From the NCBI GenBank assembly GCA_963803155.1, contig CAWDMN010000004.1:62001-126000 (forward strand): 64,000 bases of DNA, written 5' to 3'. How positions within the stretch are numbered: position 1 is the stretch's first letter; every line of letters starts with the position of its first letter. The translations under genes were made by a program, and so were the position numbers. Under the pieces are notes generated by a model. It did not search any database. It was not told the DNA's origin and saw only the letters and a program-made list of their open reading frames with translations. Shown here in pieces: positions 18,539 to 26,830 of this stretch. This DNA is from CAWDMN01 sp963803155 (GTDB lineage: Bacteria; Acidobacteriota; Terriglobia; Versatilivoradales; Versatilivoraceae).

Positions 18539-19909
18539 ATGAACGCACGGCAGAATAAGACCCGCGATTTATTTCACGCCAGTTGGCTGAGTATGATTTA
18601 TATTTTGCTATTGTTGGTGGTTGCCAACAAGGTAGGTCTGGTAGCACAGGCTGCAACGCCTCATTATCCGCTGCAAGTCAGTGCGAATCGTCGCTACCTG
18701 GTAGATCGGGACAACGTTCCCTTTCTTCTGCAGGGAGATGCGCCGTGGTCCCTCATTTCCGCGGTCACCAAATCCGAAGCCGTAGAGTACCTGGAGAACC
18801 GTCGGGCCCTGGGTTTTAATACGCTGATGGTCAACCTGGTGGAGCATCACTTCAATGGACCCATCAATCGCGAAGGGGAAGGGCCGTTCAGGACGCCAGG
18901 TGATTTTTCCACCCCTAATGAAAAATATTTTGCCCATGCTGACTGGGTAATTAAAAAAGCCGCCGAAATGGGAATACAGATCCTGCTGGCCCCTTGCTAT
19001 CTCGGCTATAAGGGATCGGAGGAAGGCTGGTTTGAGGAGATTCTGGCCAACGGCCCGGAAAAGTGCCGGGATTATGGACGATTCCTGGGCAAGCGCTACC
19101 GGGACTACGACAATATCTTTTGGCTGATGGGGGGGGATCGCGATCCGGGAAGAGCCCTCGCCGAGGTCCATGAAATCGCCTTGGGCATTAAGGAATTCGA
19201 CCGGCGCCATCTCTTTAGCGCCCATTGTGAGCCAGAACAAGCTCCTGTCGATGGCTATGCCCAAGAGAGTTGGCTCGATGTAAACAACAGTTACTCCTAC
19301 AATATTGTGCACAAGAAATTGCTGGCGGACTACAATCACACTCCCACCATGCCCAATTTCCTGATTGAATCCACCTATGAAGGTGAACATAATGCCACGC
19401 CGGTCCAGATCCGTCGGCAAGCCTATTGGGCCATCTTGTGCGGAGCCACTGGCCAGATCATGGGCAACCGCCCTCTCTGGCTATTCGATCCCGGATGGCA
19501 GTCTGCAATGAACGCCGCAGCCTCAAAAGACATGGCCCGCTTGAAAGCCTTGTTCAGCTCACGAGCTTGGTATGACTTGATTCCCGATCAGGATCATAAG
19601 GTGGTGCCCGGCGGAGTGGGGGAGCATAACGGACTCGACTATCTCGCGGCGGCCCGCACCGCGGAGGGAACGACCGTCATCGCATATCTGCCGAATAGCC
19701 GGAAAGTCACCGTGGACATGAAAAATATCTCTGGACCTCAAGCGCAAATCTGGTGGTTTAATCCTCGCAATGGAAAAGCAATTTCAGGGGGAAGGATTGT
19801 GACACAGGGGAACCGGGATTTCATACCCCCAGACAATGAAGATTGGGTGCTGGTTTTGGACGATACCTCCAAAGGGCTCCCGTCTCCCGGCACAGCGGCA
19901 AACTATTGA
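18539..19909 (+). CDS. DUF4038 apiosidase-like glycoside hydrolase (GH140-like)
   Basis: 456 residues with signal peptide (about 15-40). The N-terminal part of the barrel shows the DUF4038 signature: NRRYLVDRDNVPFLLQGDAPW, then YLENRRALGFNTLMVNLVEH and YGRFLGKRYRDYDNIFWLMGGDRDPG. The C-terminal region (about 370-445) fits the small collagen-binding-like domain that usually follows (RTAEGTTVIAYLPNSRKVTVDM, WWFNPRNGKAI). Family members of this architecture release apiose from rhamnogalacturonan II or act as endo-glycosidases; that substrate here is inference. GGAGGA precedes the ATG. Convergent with the CRTAC1 gene 51 bases away. Confidence 0.88.
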   Translation: MNARQNKTRDLFHASWLSMIYILLLLVVANKVGLVAQAATPHYPLQVSANRRYLVDRDNVPFLLQGDAPWSLISAVTKSEAVEYLENRRALGFNTLMVNLVEHHFNGPINREGEGPFRTPGDFSTPNEKYFAHADWVIKKAAEMGIQILLAPCYLGYKGSEEGWFEEILANGPEKCRDYGRFLGKRYRDYDNIFWLMGGDRDPGRALAEVHEIALGIKEFDRRHLFSAHCEPEQAPVDGYAQESWLDVNNSYSYNIVHKKLLADYNHTPTMPNFLIESTYEGEHNATPVQIRRQAYWAILCGATGQIMGNRPLWLFDPGWQSAMNAAASKDMARLKALFSSRAWYDLIPDQDHKVVPGGVGEHNGLDYLAAARTAEGTTVIAYLPNSRKVTVDMKNISGPQAQIWWFNPRNGKAISGGRIVTQGNRDFIPPDNEDWVLVLDDTSKGLPSPGTAANY

Positions 19910-19960
19910 TGCAATCCACTGGAGCGGCAGATCAACCTGGCATGCGATCTGCATCTGTTC

Positions 19961-21757
19961 CTACTTTTGCATTTTGGCGGGCGCCCTTCGCTCTCCTTGC
20001 TCTTTCACAATCAATATTTGATCAGCTTTGATATCGGCCAGGCTCTGGTGAATCCCGCTGGGCCACTGGATTTCAATGCGATCAACCTTAGACGCCATTC
20101 CCAAACCAAAGTGGACTCGCTTGTCACTGGAAGAATTGTAACCCACGGCTGTGGTGGCCTGATTGTATTGGACGCCGCCTGCCGTGGCGATTTTTACCTG
20201 AGCCCCCACTCCGTCCCGATTGCTCTCTACCCCCACCAGTTGAAGGAGCAGCCAATGGCCGGGAGCCCTCGTGGTGTTTTTGAAAAGTTGCGGGCTTGAA
20301 TTTAAGCTGGTCACCACAATATCCATCCGGCCGTCATTGTTAAAATCACCAAACGCGGCCCCCCGGTGTGCGGAGGGATTAATAAAATCGCTTCCAGCCG
20401 TGAGGCTGACATCCTGAAAAGTCCCGTTGCCGGCATTCCGAAAAATTGCATTGGGAAGTTTGGAGGGAAGGTTGTGGGCCATTTCCGCGGTGTCGAGGAT
20501 GGCCGCATTGGCCGTGAAGAGATCCTTGAATCCATCGTTGTCGAAATCAAAAATGCCATTGCCCCAAGCCGTCAATCGGCTGCTCAGTCTGGCAAGCCTT
20601 GAGGTCTCTCGGATATCATTAAAGAATCCATCCCCCAAATTCTTAAACAGCGGGAAAGTGTCGCCATACATGGCGGTTTGAAAAATATCCGGATTTCCAT
20701 CGTTGTCGATGTCGCGAAAATCGGCTCCCATCCCGGCAATCAAGCTGCCATTGTCAATGGTAGAAACCCCGCTGATGATGCCCACCTCCTCGAAAGTCCC
20801 ATCCCTTTTATTGTGGAATAGGAAGTTGCGAAAATTGTCGTTGGATACAAAAACATCCATCCATCCGTCGCCGTCATAATCGGCAAAAGCCAGCCCCATC
20901 CCTTTGCCAACAAATTCCCCAATATGGGAAGAGCCGGATACGTCGGTAAAAGTACCATCGCCGTTGTTGCGATATAGGATGTTGGGGGTGCCTTTGAATT
21001 CCCGCGGATGGCAATAGCCGGGGATTCCATTGTAGTGGCACGGCGGATTGTTTTCTATTGACCAAAGCAGATAATTGTTGAGGAAAAGATCCAATCTTCC
21101 GTCGTTGTTGTAATCGAACCAGCCTGCAGTAATCGCCCAGAGTTTGCCGAGTTTAGGGTGAACACCCGTAGCTCCGGATTTTAGGGTCACGTCAGTAAAA
21201 GTCCCGTTTCCATTATTATGGTACAGTTGATTCTGATTGACCCCCGCCACATATAAATCGACATAGCCATCATTATCATAATCGCCAGCTGCTACACCCA
21301 TGGCATAGGCAATTCCCTTAAGTCCAGCCCTCTCGGTGGCATCAGCAAAAGTCCCATCTCCGTTATTACGGTACAGACGATTGAAATACTCAGGTTTGGA
21401 TTTATCCATATCCGGCAGATGTGCGCCATTGGTGAAAAATACATCCAACCAACCATCATTGTTGTAATCAAAAAGGGCAACACCCCCGGCCATGGTCTCG
21501 ATGGAATATTTTCGCGGAGTGACGCTGTTCTTTAAGACAAAATCTAGGCCGGACTTCCCGCGAACATCTTCAAAGGCTATGACGGATTCTGGATGGGATG
21601 GCTCGCCGCTGCATGTCATGACATACAGTGCTCTCTGCAAGTCTAAGAATGGGAGCAGAAGAATTCCAGCCGCCACTACAATCAAAGGTACCCGAGAGAA
21701 ACGAAATATTCGTGATATGAAATTGAAGTTCAAATTCATTCCGAAAAAGGCCAGCAT
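19961..21757 (-). CDS. CRTAC1-family protein with FG-GAP/VCBS repeats and ASPIC/UnbV domain
   Basis: 598 residues. One N-terminal hydrophobic segment (about 23-40) acts as signal or anchor. The body is a run of FG-GAP calcium-binding propeller repeats, each with DxNxDGxxD (for example FDYNNDGWLDVFFTN, GDYDNDGYVDLYVAG, RDIDNDGNPDIFQ). Near the C-terminus lies the ASPIC/UnbV domain (GVGAQVKIATAGGVQYNQ, RVHFGLGMASKVDRIEIQWP). Such proteins are exported, abundant in Acidobacteriota and Planctomycetes, and have no firmly known activity; adhesion or glycan binding is usually assumed. An ATG six codons in (21739) is an equally good start; neither has a clear ribosome site. Confidence 0.9.
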   Translation of the reverse strand: MLAFFGMNLNFNFISRIFRFSRVPLIVVAAGILLLPFLDLQRALYVMTCSGEPSHPESVIAFEDVRGKSGLDFVLKNSVTPRKYSIETMAGGVALFDYNNDGWLDVFFTNGAHLPDMDKSKPEYFNRLYRNNGDGTFADATERAGLKGIAYAMGVAAGDYDNDGYVDLYVAGVNQNQLYHNNGNGTFTDVTLKSGATGVHPKLGKLWAITAGWFDYNNDGRLDLFLNNYLLWSIENNPPCHYNGIPGYCHPREFKGTPNILYRNNGDGTFTDVSGSSHIGEFVGKGMGLAFADYDGDGWMDVFVSNDNFRNFLFHNKRDGTFEEVGIISGVSTIDNGSLIAGMGADFRDIDNDGNPDIFQTAMYGDTFPLFKNLGDGFFNDIRETSRLARLSSRLTAWGNGIFDFDNDGFKDLFTANAAILDTAEMAHNLPSKLPNAIFRNAGNGTFQDVSLTAGSDFINPSAHRGAAFGDFNNDGRMDIVVTSLNSSPQLFKNTTRAPGHWLLLQLVGVESNRDGVGAQVKIATAGGVQYNQATTAVGYNSSSDKRVHFGLGMASKVDRIEIQWPSGIHQSLADIKADQILIVKEQGERRAPAKMQK

Positions 21758-22130
21758 GGATTTTTCGTCAATTTAGAACAAGGCAGATCTGGATCTTGAG
21801 CCGGACTTATGAATACCGGCGCCAAATAGTGGTTTTCACTGAATCAGAAATTATTCACACCATAAATCGCTCCTTCAATTTGTACATAATATCTATGGAA
21901 ATTTTCACAAAATGGAGTTATCCAGACAATTTTTGCATACAACGAAATTCCTCCGGCACTTCCAGTCAGAAGGCTCAAATAAAAACAGCCAATTGAGTGA
22001 AAACACATCACCAAACTTTAGAATTGGATTCTTTACTGCCCTCACTCACATGGTTCCACATATCTAAATATCCCTAAAGCTGCACAGAACACTACTCCAG
22101 TTCCCCCAATATTCAAGAAGCAGGCAATTC
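21758..22130. other. AT-rich intergenic region
   Basis: 373 bases, visibly AT-rich, between the start of the CRTAC1 gene and the end of the PHP gene. Probably holds the CRTAC1 promoter. No gene, long hairpin or recognisable site. Confidence 0.45.
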
Positions 22131-23144
22131 TCATCTGCCCGGATGAAACACGGGCTGCGTCCAACAGAGCGCACCCTTGGAATCGAAGATCCTCGCCCTG
22201 ACATATTTCTCCTGCCCCGTAAATTTGTAAACGGGGGTCAGGCTGAAATCGCTTGCCAATGCACGGCCTCCCTCACCCAGAAATACCGTGGTATAGTTCA
22301 TGCCCGGATCGCCTGCAATTTCGATCTTCAATTGAGCAGGAGTGATTTCGATGCTGTCCAGCGCCACTCCTGTCGAGGCATAAAAATCCCCCTTTTCCAA
22401 GGCAGTTCTGAGGCCGGCCAGTGTCAGCTCCGATGCCTGAACCATGATCCAGGCGCGTCCCGGATTGGGGTATTGGATGGAAAATTCGCCCTGATATTTG
22501 TGGGTATCGTCGGAGGCGACTCCATAGAAGACCTGCCCGGCTGTCAGCACTTGATCCCAGAGCTGCTCGACCGAGGGGATCCCTCCCGCCCCGATCGAGT
22601 TGACGATGGGGTGGGCGTTGTAAATTTCCAGTAGCTTGACCTGATTCAGCCCCAACAAATCCTGAGCCGCGATGGCCCGATTGTAATTAGGGTGATTGAT
22701 TTGCGCAATGCCGCCAGCCTGGCGCACGGAGTTGATATTGTTTTGAAGGATTTGATGGACTGAGCTGCCATGGTTAGGTTGCACGGGCTGCCGCAAATCG
22801 ATGGCGGTGACGTCGACCCCCTTTTCGTTCAATTGATCAATGACCTCTTCGCCGCGCAAAACCAGAAACTTGCCCGGACATCCAAAGATGTTGTTCAATC
22901 CTTCCACCGGAGTCAGTTGGTTGGCATCCGTAATGACCAGAAAATTATATCCGTGCGAGCGGTACCAGCTGACGGCCTGATCGGGCGTGGCATCCGCGTC
23001 GGTATTCATGGTGTGGGCGTGCGTGTTGCCTTTGTACCAATTCAGCTTGATGTTATCTCCCTGTAATTGAATGGGAATCAATGCCAAAAGAAGACAAAGT
23101 GCAGTGGAGCAACGGGGCAAATAAGAGAGGATATGAGATCTCAC
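22131..23144 (-). CDS. Exported PHP-domain metallohydrolase
   Basis: 337 residues. GTG start chosen at 23144, seven bases after AGGAG; it yields a good signal peptide (CSTALCLLLALIPIQLQG), which the longer TTG-initiated frame does not. The PHP domain shows THAHT (residues 41-45), the ITDAN motif near 72, LRGEEV, QINHPNY and SDDTHKY, which are the expected metal-binding positions spread along the chain. PHP domains hydrolyse phosphoesters; exported versions in glycan loci are common and of unknown substrate. It starts four bases after the stop of a frameshifted FMN-dehydrogenase remnant and was evidently translationally coupled to it. Confidence 0.85.
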   Translation of the reverse strand: MRSHILSYLPRCSTALCLLLALIPIQLQGDNIKLNWYKGNTHAHTMNTDADATPDQAVSWYRSHGYNFLVITDANQLTPVEGLNNIFGCPGKFLVLRGEEVIDQLNEKGVDVTAIDLRQPVQPNHGSSVHQILQNNINSVRQAGGIAQINHPNYNRAIAAQDLLGLNQVKLLEIYNAHPIVNSIGAGGIPSVEQLWDQVLTAGQVFYGVASDDTHKYQGEFSIQYPNPGRAWIMVQASELTLAGLRTALEKGDFYASTGVALDSIEITPAQLKIEIAGDPGMNYTTVFLGEGGRALASDFSLTPVYKFTGQEKYVRARIFDSKGALCWTQPVFHPGR

Positions 23145-23148
23145 GAAT

Positions 23149-23565
23149 CTACTCCTTGACTGGGAATTGGCGGTTCCTAATAACGGAACCATCAATGGAA
23201 TTTAGATTAGGTCCTCCGGCAAGGGCCATGGCCAATTCCAGCTCCCTCTGAAGGATGCGCACCGTCAGGGCAACTCCCGCAATGCCCGCCACAGCCAATC
23301 CGCAGCAAACGGGGCAGCCAATGCCTACCGCCGTGGTCCCCAAAGCCAAAGCCTTGAGCACATCCATGCCCCGGTGGATTCCTCCATCCAGCAATATTAG
23401 GTACACGGCCAGCCACCTTTTCGACAATGGAAGGCAACGCCTCAATCGGAGCGAGCATGTTGTCAGGATTGCGTTCACCGAGGTTAGAGACGAAAACCGC
23501 GGCAGCGCCTTCCCGAATAGTCCGATCAGCGGTGTCTGGATCCATCACCCTGATGCCGCGACTAT
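23149..23565 (-). pseudogene. C-terminal remnant of FMN-dependent alpha-hydroxyacid dehydrogenase
   Basis: Two adjacent minus-strand frames carry consecutive pieces of this family. The first (from about 23560 to 23400) reads MDPDTADRTIREGAAAVFVS and IEALPSIVEKVAGRVP. The second (about 23400 to 23149) reads LLDGGIHRGMDVLKALALG, with LQRELELAMAL near the end. One extra base near 23398-23400 separates VP from the expected hydrophobic pair before LDGG. The N-terminal two-thirds of the enzyme, including the start of the FMN barrel, is absent. It follows 90 bases after the fucose-isomerase-like gene and runs into the PHP gene. Confidence 0.85.
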
Positions 23566-23655
23566 TTCCCCCACCTGTTCTTGCACCAATGTGGTGGAAG
23601 GTCCATCGCTCAATCTCACAACAGCGGTCATGAGAAGCATGGTTTCATAACCTTT

Positions 23656-25248
23656 TCATGCTTCTTCGATCAATTTCAGATCAAGGCGCCGACAAAGCTC
23701 TTCCACATGAGGGTGAAGATCGCCATAGAAAGTAACCCGGTGCCAGCCCATGCTCCAATGCTCGGTCAACTTCTCCAGATCGCCCTTGACGACTGCTTCC
23801 AGCTTGGTTCGGCAGGCCAAGTCACTCGGGTTGTTGCCAATCGTCTTGGCCCGGTGGACAATCACATGCCGGTTGGCGGGATCGAACTCGAGAGTGGTGG
23901 TCATGTAACCCACGGGCAGAAGCGAGCGAATGGCAGCCCCCTGCCGATCTTCAGAGTGGGTGAGAACCTGGTATGGATTTGCCTTTCCGCCAGGTCCGAA
24001 AGGTTTGGTCATGGCTACGCAGTGCGCATAGACAATCGCATTCTTCGAGGTGTCAATCACCGGGTCGGAAATGAAGCCGGGGCGGCCGGTCAGCGCCCCC
24101 ATGACAGCCATGGTCAACGCGGACATTTGATCGGCTTCACAGCCGCCCACCAGCCCGTCGTTGTTGAGCTGGCTGAATCCGAGGCATGGATAGGCTTTCA
24201 GGTGACCTTCGTAAAAGCCGCCTAGGCAATTGATGCTGATTCCACGGGCGCCGTGCTTGTCCAGCAATTGTTTCATCGCCACATACATCGCGCCGGATTT
24301 ATCGACTACCTCGGGCTTGACGTCTCTGACCGTCTGCGCTTTCTCGATCCACCGGGCAGCAAACTCCCTGGCCGCTTTCCTGTCGGCCTGGTCGTAGGCG
24401 CCGGCCATCTCCTCGAAGGAAATGGGAACAAACTCCACCCCGGTAACCTCTCTGCTGGCTTTGCGAAATGCATCACCGCCCCAACCGCCTCCCACCACCA
24501 GAATGCGCGTCTGCCGGAGTTGCTGGAGAGTCTTGTTAAAATCGGCGGAAGCAACAGGATCGTTCTGGCAGGACCAGTCGGCCACGGCCGGAGTGTTCTT
24601 CCTGCGCGTCGCACGAAAGGCGGCAGCTGTGTCTGAACTGCCAGTGGCTTTGGCGAGTCCGGCGAAGTGACGCGCGGACTCCACGAGGTCCCGTTCGTTT
24701 GAAGAACTGACCCAATCGACCGGTTTACCGGCACTCATAATCCCGGAAATCTCGCGAAGAAACAGGCCAGATCCCCCGAAAAGATTATCCGCAAGCAAAG
24801 TGGGTTTGCCCGTGGCGCACAGCTTGGCAATGTCGTTGTTCCACCCCAAACCCTGCACACAAACCAGGTAGCCGTCCACTTCGGCATCTTGTCGGAGCAC
24901 CGCCTCGGTCTGCTTGGGATCATTCATCAATTGGGCTGTCAAGAACTCCACGCCTTGGCACTGCTGGGCCAAAAGGTCTTGTATCTTCTTTCGGCGGGCT
25001 GCGAAGTCATAGCCGATGTTCGGCCAAATTGGCTGGTCGTTTGGTGTTTCACAGAAAACCAGACGAACCTTTGGCCTCTTGGGAACGGTCTCGGCCGCCC
25101 AAGACGATGTCTTATCCAAAAGTGACACGGCCCCACAGGCCATGCATGCAACACACCTTGAGGCAAAGCTCCGTCTTGTCATGCTTTTGTCTCCGGACTG
25201 CATCGAGGATTGATCGAGAGATGAAAAAGGAAAGGATTCTTTCTTCAT
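23656..25248 (-). CDS. TAT-exported L-fucose/arabinose-isomerase-like protein
   Basis: 530 residues from the ATG at 25248 (AGGAG six bases upstream). The N-terminus carries a twin-arginine signal (TRRSFASRCVACMACGAVSL, from residue 24). The body resembles the L-fucose isomerase-like fold: an N-terminal Rossmann-like part (DGYLVCVQGLGW), a central segment with GISINCLGGFYEGHLKAYPC and GGCEADQMSAL, where Glu and Asp metal ligands are expected, and a C-terminal beta domain (LTHSEDRQGAAIRSLLPVGY). True sugar isomerases are cytoplasmic, so an exported version is unusual and may not be an isomerase. Its neighbour is a GH29-like fucosidase, which supports a link to fucose. Fold assignment fairly sure, reaction not. 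Confidence 0.72.
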   Translation of the reverse strand: MKKESFPFSSLDQSSMQSGDKSMTRRSFASRCVACMACGAVSLLDKTSSWAAETVPKRPKVRLVFCETPNDQPIWPNIGYDFAARRKKIQDLLAQQCQGVEFLTAQLMNDPKQTEAVLRQDAEVDGYLVCVQGLGWNNDIAKLCATGKPTLLADNLFGGSGLFLREISGIMSAGKPVDWVSSSNERDLVESARHFAGLAKATGSSDTAAAFRATRRKNTPAVADWSCQNDPVASADFNKTLQQLRQTRILVVGGGWGGDAFRKASREVTGVEFVPISFEEMAGAYDQADRKAAREFAARWIEKAQTVRDVKPEVVDKSGAMYVAMKQLLDKHGARGISINCLGGFYEGHLKAYPCLGFSQLNNDGLVGGCEADQMSALTMAVMGALTGRPGFISDPVIDTSKNAIVYAHCVAMTKPFGPGGKANPYQVLTHSEDRQGAAIRSLLPVGYMTTTLEFDPANRHVIVHRAKTIGNNPSDLACRTKLEAVVKGDLEKLTEHWSMGWHRVTFYGDLHPHVEELCRRLDLKLIEEA

Positions 25249-25396
25249 TGTGAACTCCTTGTATTTTCCCTGCCGGAAGCCTGTCGGAGGGGAAGGATAA
25301 GTGAAAACATTTGCACACCGCCGCAAGTTTGCATTCGTATACTATGACTTCACTTGCATGAGTCAAGCATTTTTCCAAGAAAAATTGACCTTCAAG

Positions 25397-25441
25397 GGAG
25401 CTCCTCATGCCAGCGAGGCTGTCACAACAAGACGATGAAAA
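25397..25441 (-). repeat. GCCAGC-hairpin repeat, isolated copy
   Basis: Reads GAGCTCCTCATGCCAGCGAG then GCTGTCACAACAAGACGATG on the plus strand. It matches in inverted form the tail segments next to the palindromic repeat at 4333-4380, 49109-49158, 49288-49345, 52338-52390 and 52485-52535. This copy lacks the 77-bp core. Confidence 0.7.
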
Positions 25442-25446
25442 TCTCC

Positions 25447-25479
25447 AGACCTCACAGGTCTTGGAGACCTGTGAGGTCT
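25447..25479. repeat. Perfect 15-base palindrome
   Basis: AGACCTCACAGGTCT, loop TGG, AGACCTGTGAGGTCT. No T-run follows. Lies immediately next to the GCCAGC repeat in the spacer between the isomerase-like and GH29-like genes; REP-like. Confidence 0.8.
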
Positions 25480-25514
25480 CTGGCACAGGGATTTTCTAGG
25501 GAGAATATTCATCC

Positions 25515-26576
25515 TCATTCCTTCTGCAAACCGCGTGCTACCCGCTTCAATTGAGCGATCCCGAAGTCCTTCAACAAGCCGGTTTGGGGCTCAAACGGCC
25601 AGTCCAGAGTGCACACCCCCCCCTGGCGGTTGCAAGTCTTGACCCAGTCGATCAGTTCCTGGTCTGTGAACTGGCTGGTGTCGCCCTGCCCGTGGTAAAG
25701 GTTGCCGCAATAAATCTTGCCATGCCACAAAATACCTTCCCGTGGCGGCAGTTTTGTGGGGATCAGTCGTTTCAAGTCCTGTCTGCTCCAGGTATCGCCG
25801 CCGGTGAAATCATCCACGCCTTGACAGACACTCGCCTGTTCGTTGGCGCCATAGCTGAAGGCGATGACCGCCTTGGGATTGGCAGCGTGGACAATGGTAT
25901 GAATCGTCCGCCAGTCATTGGTCTGTGCTTTAAATGTGTCAAGTTCCATGCCGTCAAACCACCATCCGGCGATTTTGTCTTCGTATCGATCAGCATATTC
26001 CTTGAGCACCGCGAGCCGCCGTCCGCGAGACTCGGAGGACGGCGGCGTTTTCTCGTTCCACTCCCCGCGTCCCGCTGCATCGGCCAATCCGGCGCAAACC
26101 TTGGGCTCTTTCATGTAGCCGTTCAATCCCGCAAAATAACAAATGAGCTTTATCCCTTTGGCATTTAGGGCTTCTGCCACATCCATGATGAGATCCCGAC
26201 GCGAGCATTTCTCGCCGGGGGCATAGCCAGTGTATTGGTTGAATGTCTTATTTGGCGCGCATGGCCAGGCGAAATAATGGTCGTCGAGGCAAAAGATGAC
26301 CCAACCGGCTCTTGCCTCCGCCATTTGATCGGCAAAGCCCTTTGCATCGAATCCATCCACGAACCGGTTCCAATCTTTGGCAGTCATTTGAGAAGGGGCT
26401 GGAAACGACGGCTTCGTTTTTATTGAGTAACCCAAAAGTATGCGGTACTGATAATGCATGAAGATCCCATACTTGCCCTTTTCCATCCACCTGGTGTCAC
26501 CTGCTGCCGCGAGGACCGGCACAAGAAATGCGCATACGGCGGCTGCCGCGAGCATATTCTTGCGTTCGAGAACCAT
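25515..26576 (-). CDS. GH29-like alpha-L-fucosidase-family protein
   Basis: 353 residues from the ATG at 26576, which follows AGGAGG; signal peptide about 7-25. The start of the barrel reads WMEKGKYGIFMHYQY, equivalent to the GH29 opening KFGIFIHWG. AEARAGWVIFCLDDHYFAWP and LNAKGIKLICYFAGLNGY are barrel strands, and KIAGWWFDGMEL contains the Asp that serves as nucleophile in GH29. The chain is shorter than a full GH29 enzyme and lacks an obvious C-terminal beta-sandwich. It is therefore a divergent family member; activity on fucose is likely but not certain. It precedes the isomerase-like gene in the same direction with a repeat-filled 266-base gap. Confidence 0.78.
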   Translation of the reverse strand: MVLERKNMLAAAAVCAFLVPVLAAAGDTRWMEKGKYGIFMHYQYRILLGYSIKTKPSFPAPSQMTAKDWNRFVDGFDAKGFADQMAEARAGWVIFCLDDHYFAWPCAPNKTFNQYTGYAPGEKCSRRDLIMDVAEALNAKGIKLICYFAGLNGYMKEPKVCAGLADAAGRGEWNEKTPPSSESRGRRLAVLKEYADRYEDKIAGWWFDGMELDTFKAQTNDWRTIHTIVHAANPKAVIAFSYGANEQASVCQGVDDFTGGDTWSRQDLKRLIPTKLPPREGILWHGKIYCGNLYHGQGDTSQFTDQELIDWVKTCNRQGGVCTLDWPFEPQTGLLKDFGIAQLKRVARGLQKE

Positions 26577-26830
26577 CAGGCCTCCTGTTTTATTGGACGG
26601 ATCGATGCCACAATTTCTTAAATCAGCTAAACCCCAGCTCTGCCAGGACATTCACAAAATTTTACATCTGTTGCGTCAGAACCAAATTTAATTCCGTTTC
26701 TATGAAATGCCGGCCGAAGGCAGAATTGTTGTGCATTTTCAAAATGCGGGTACAGCATTTGAGTGTGGGTTATATTGCGCCGCAAAATCGATAATACAAT
26801 CGGGCAATTTTGGAATGTGATTTTTTATCG

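Noticed and set aside
18608..19420. Minus-strand open frame of 270 codons
   Set aside because: Antisense shadow of the DUF4038 gene.
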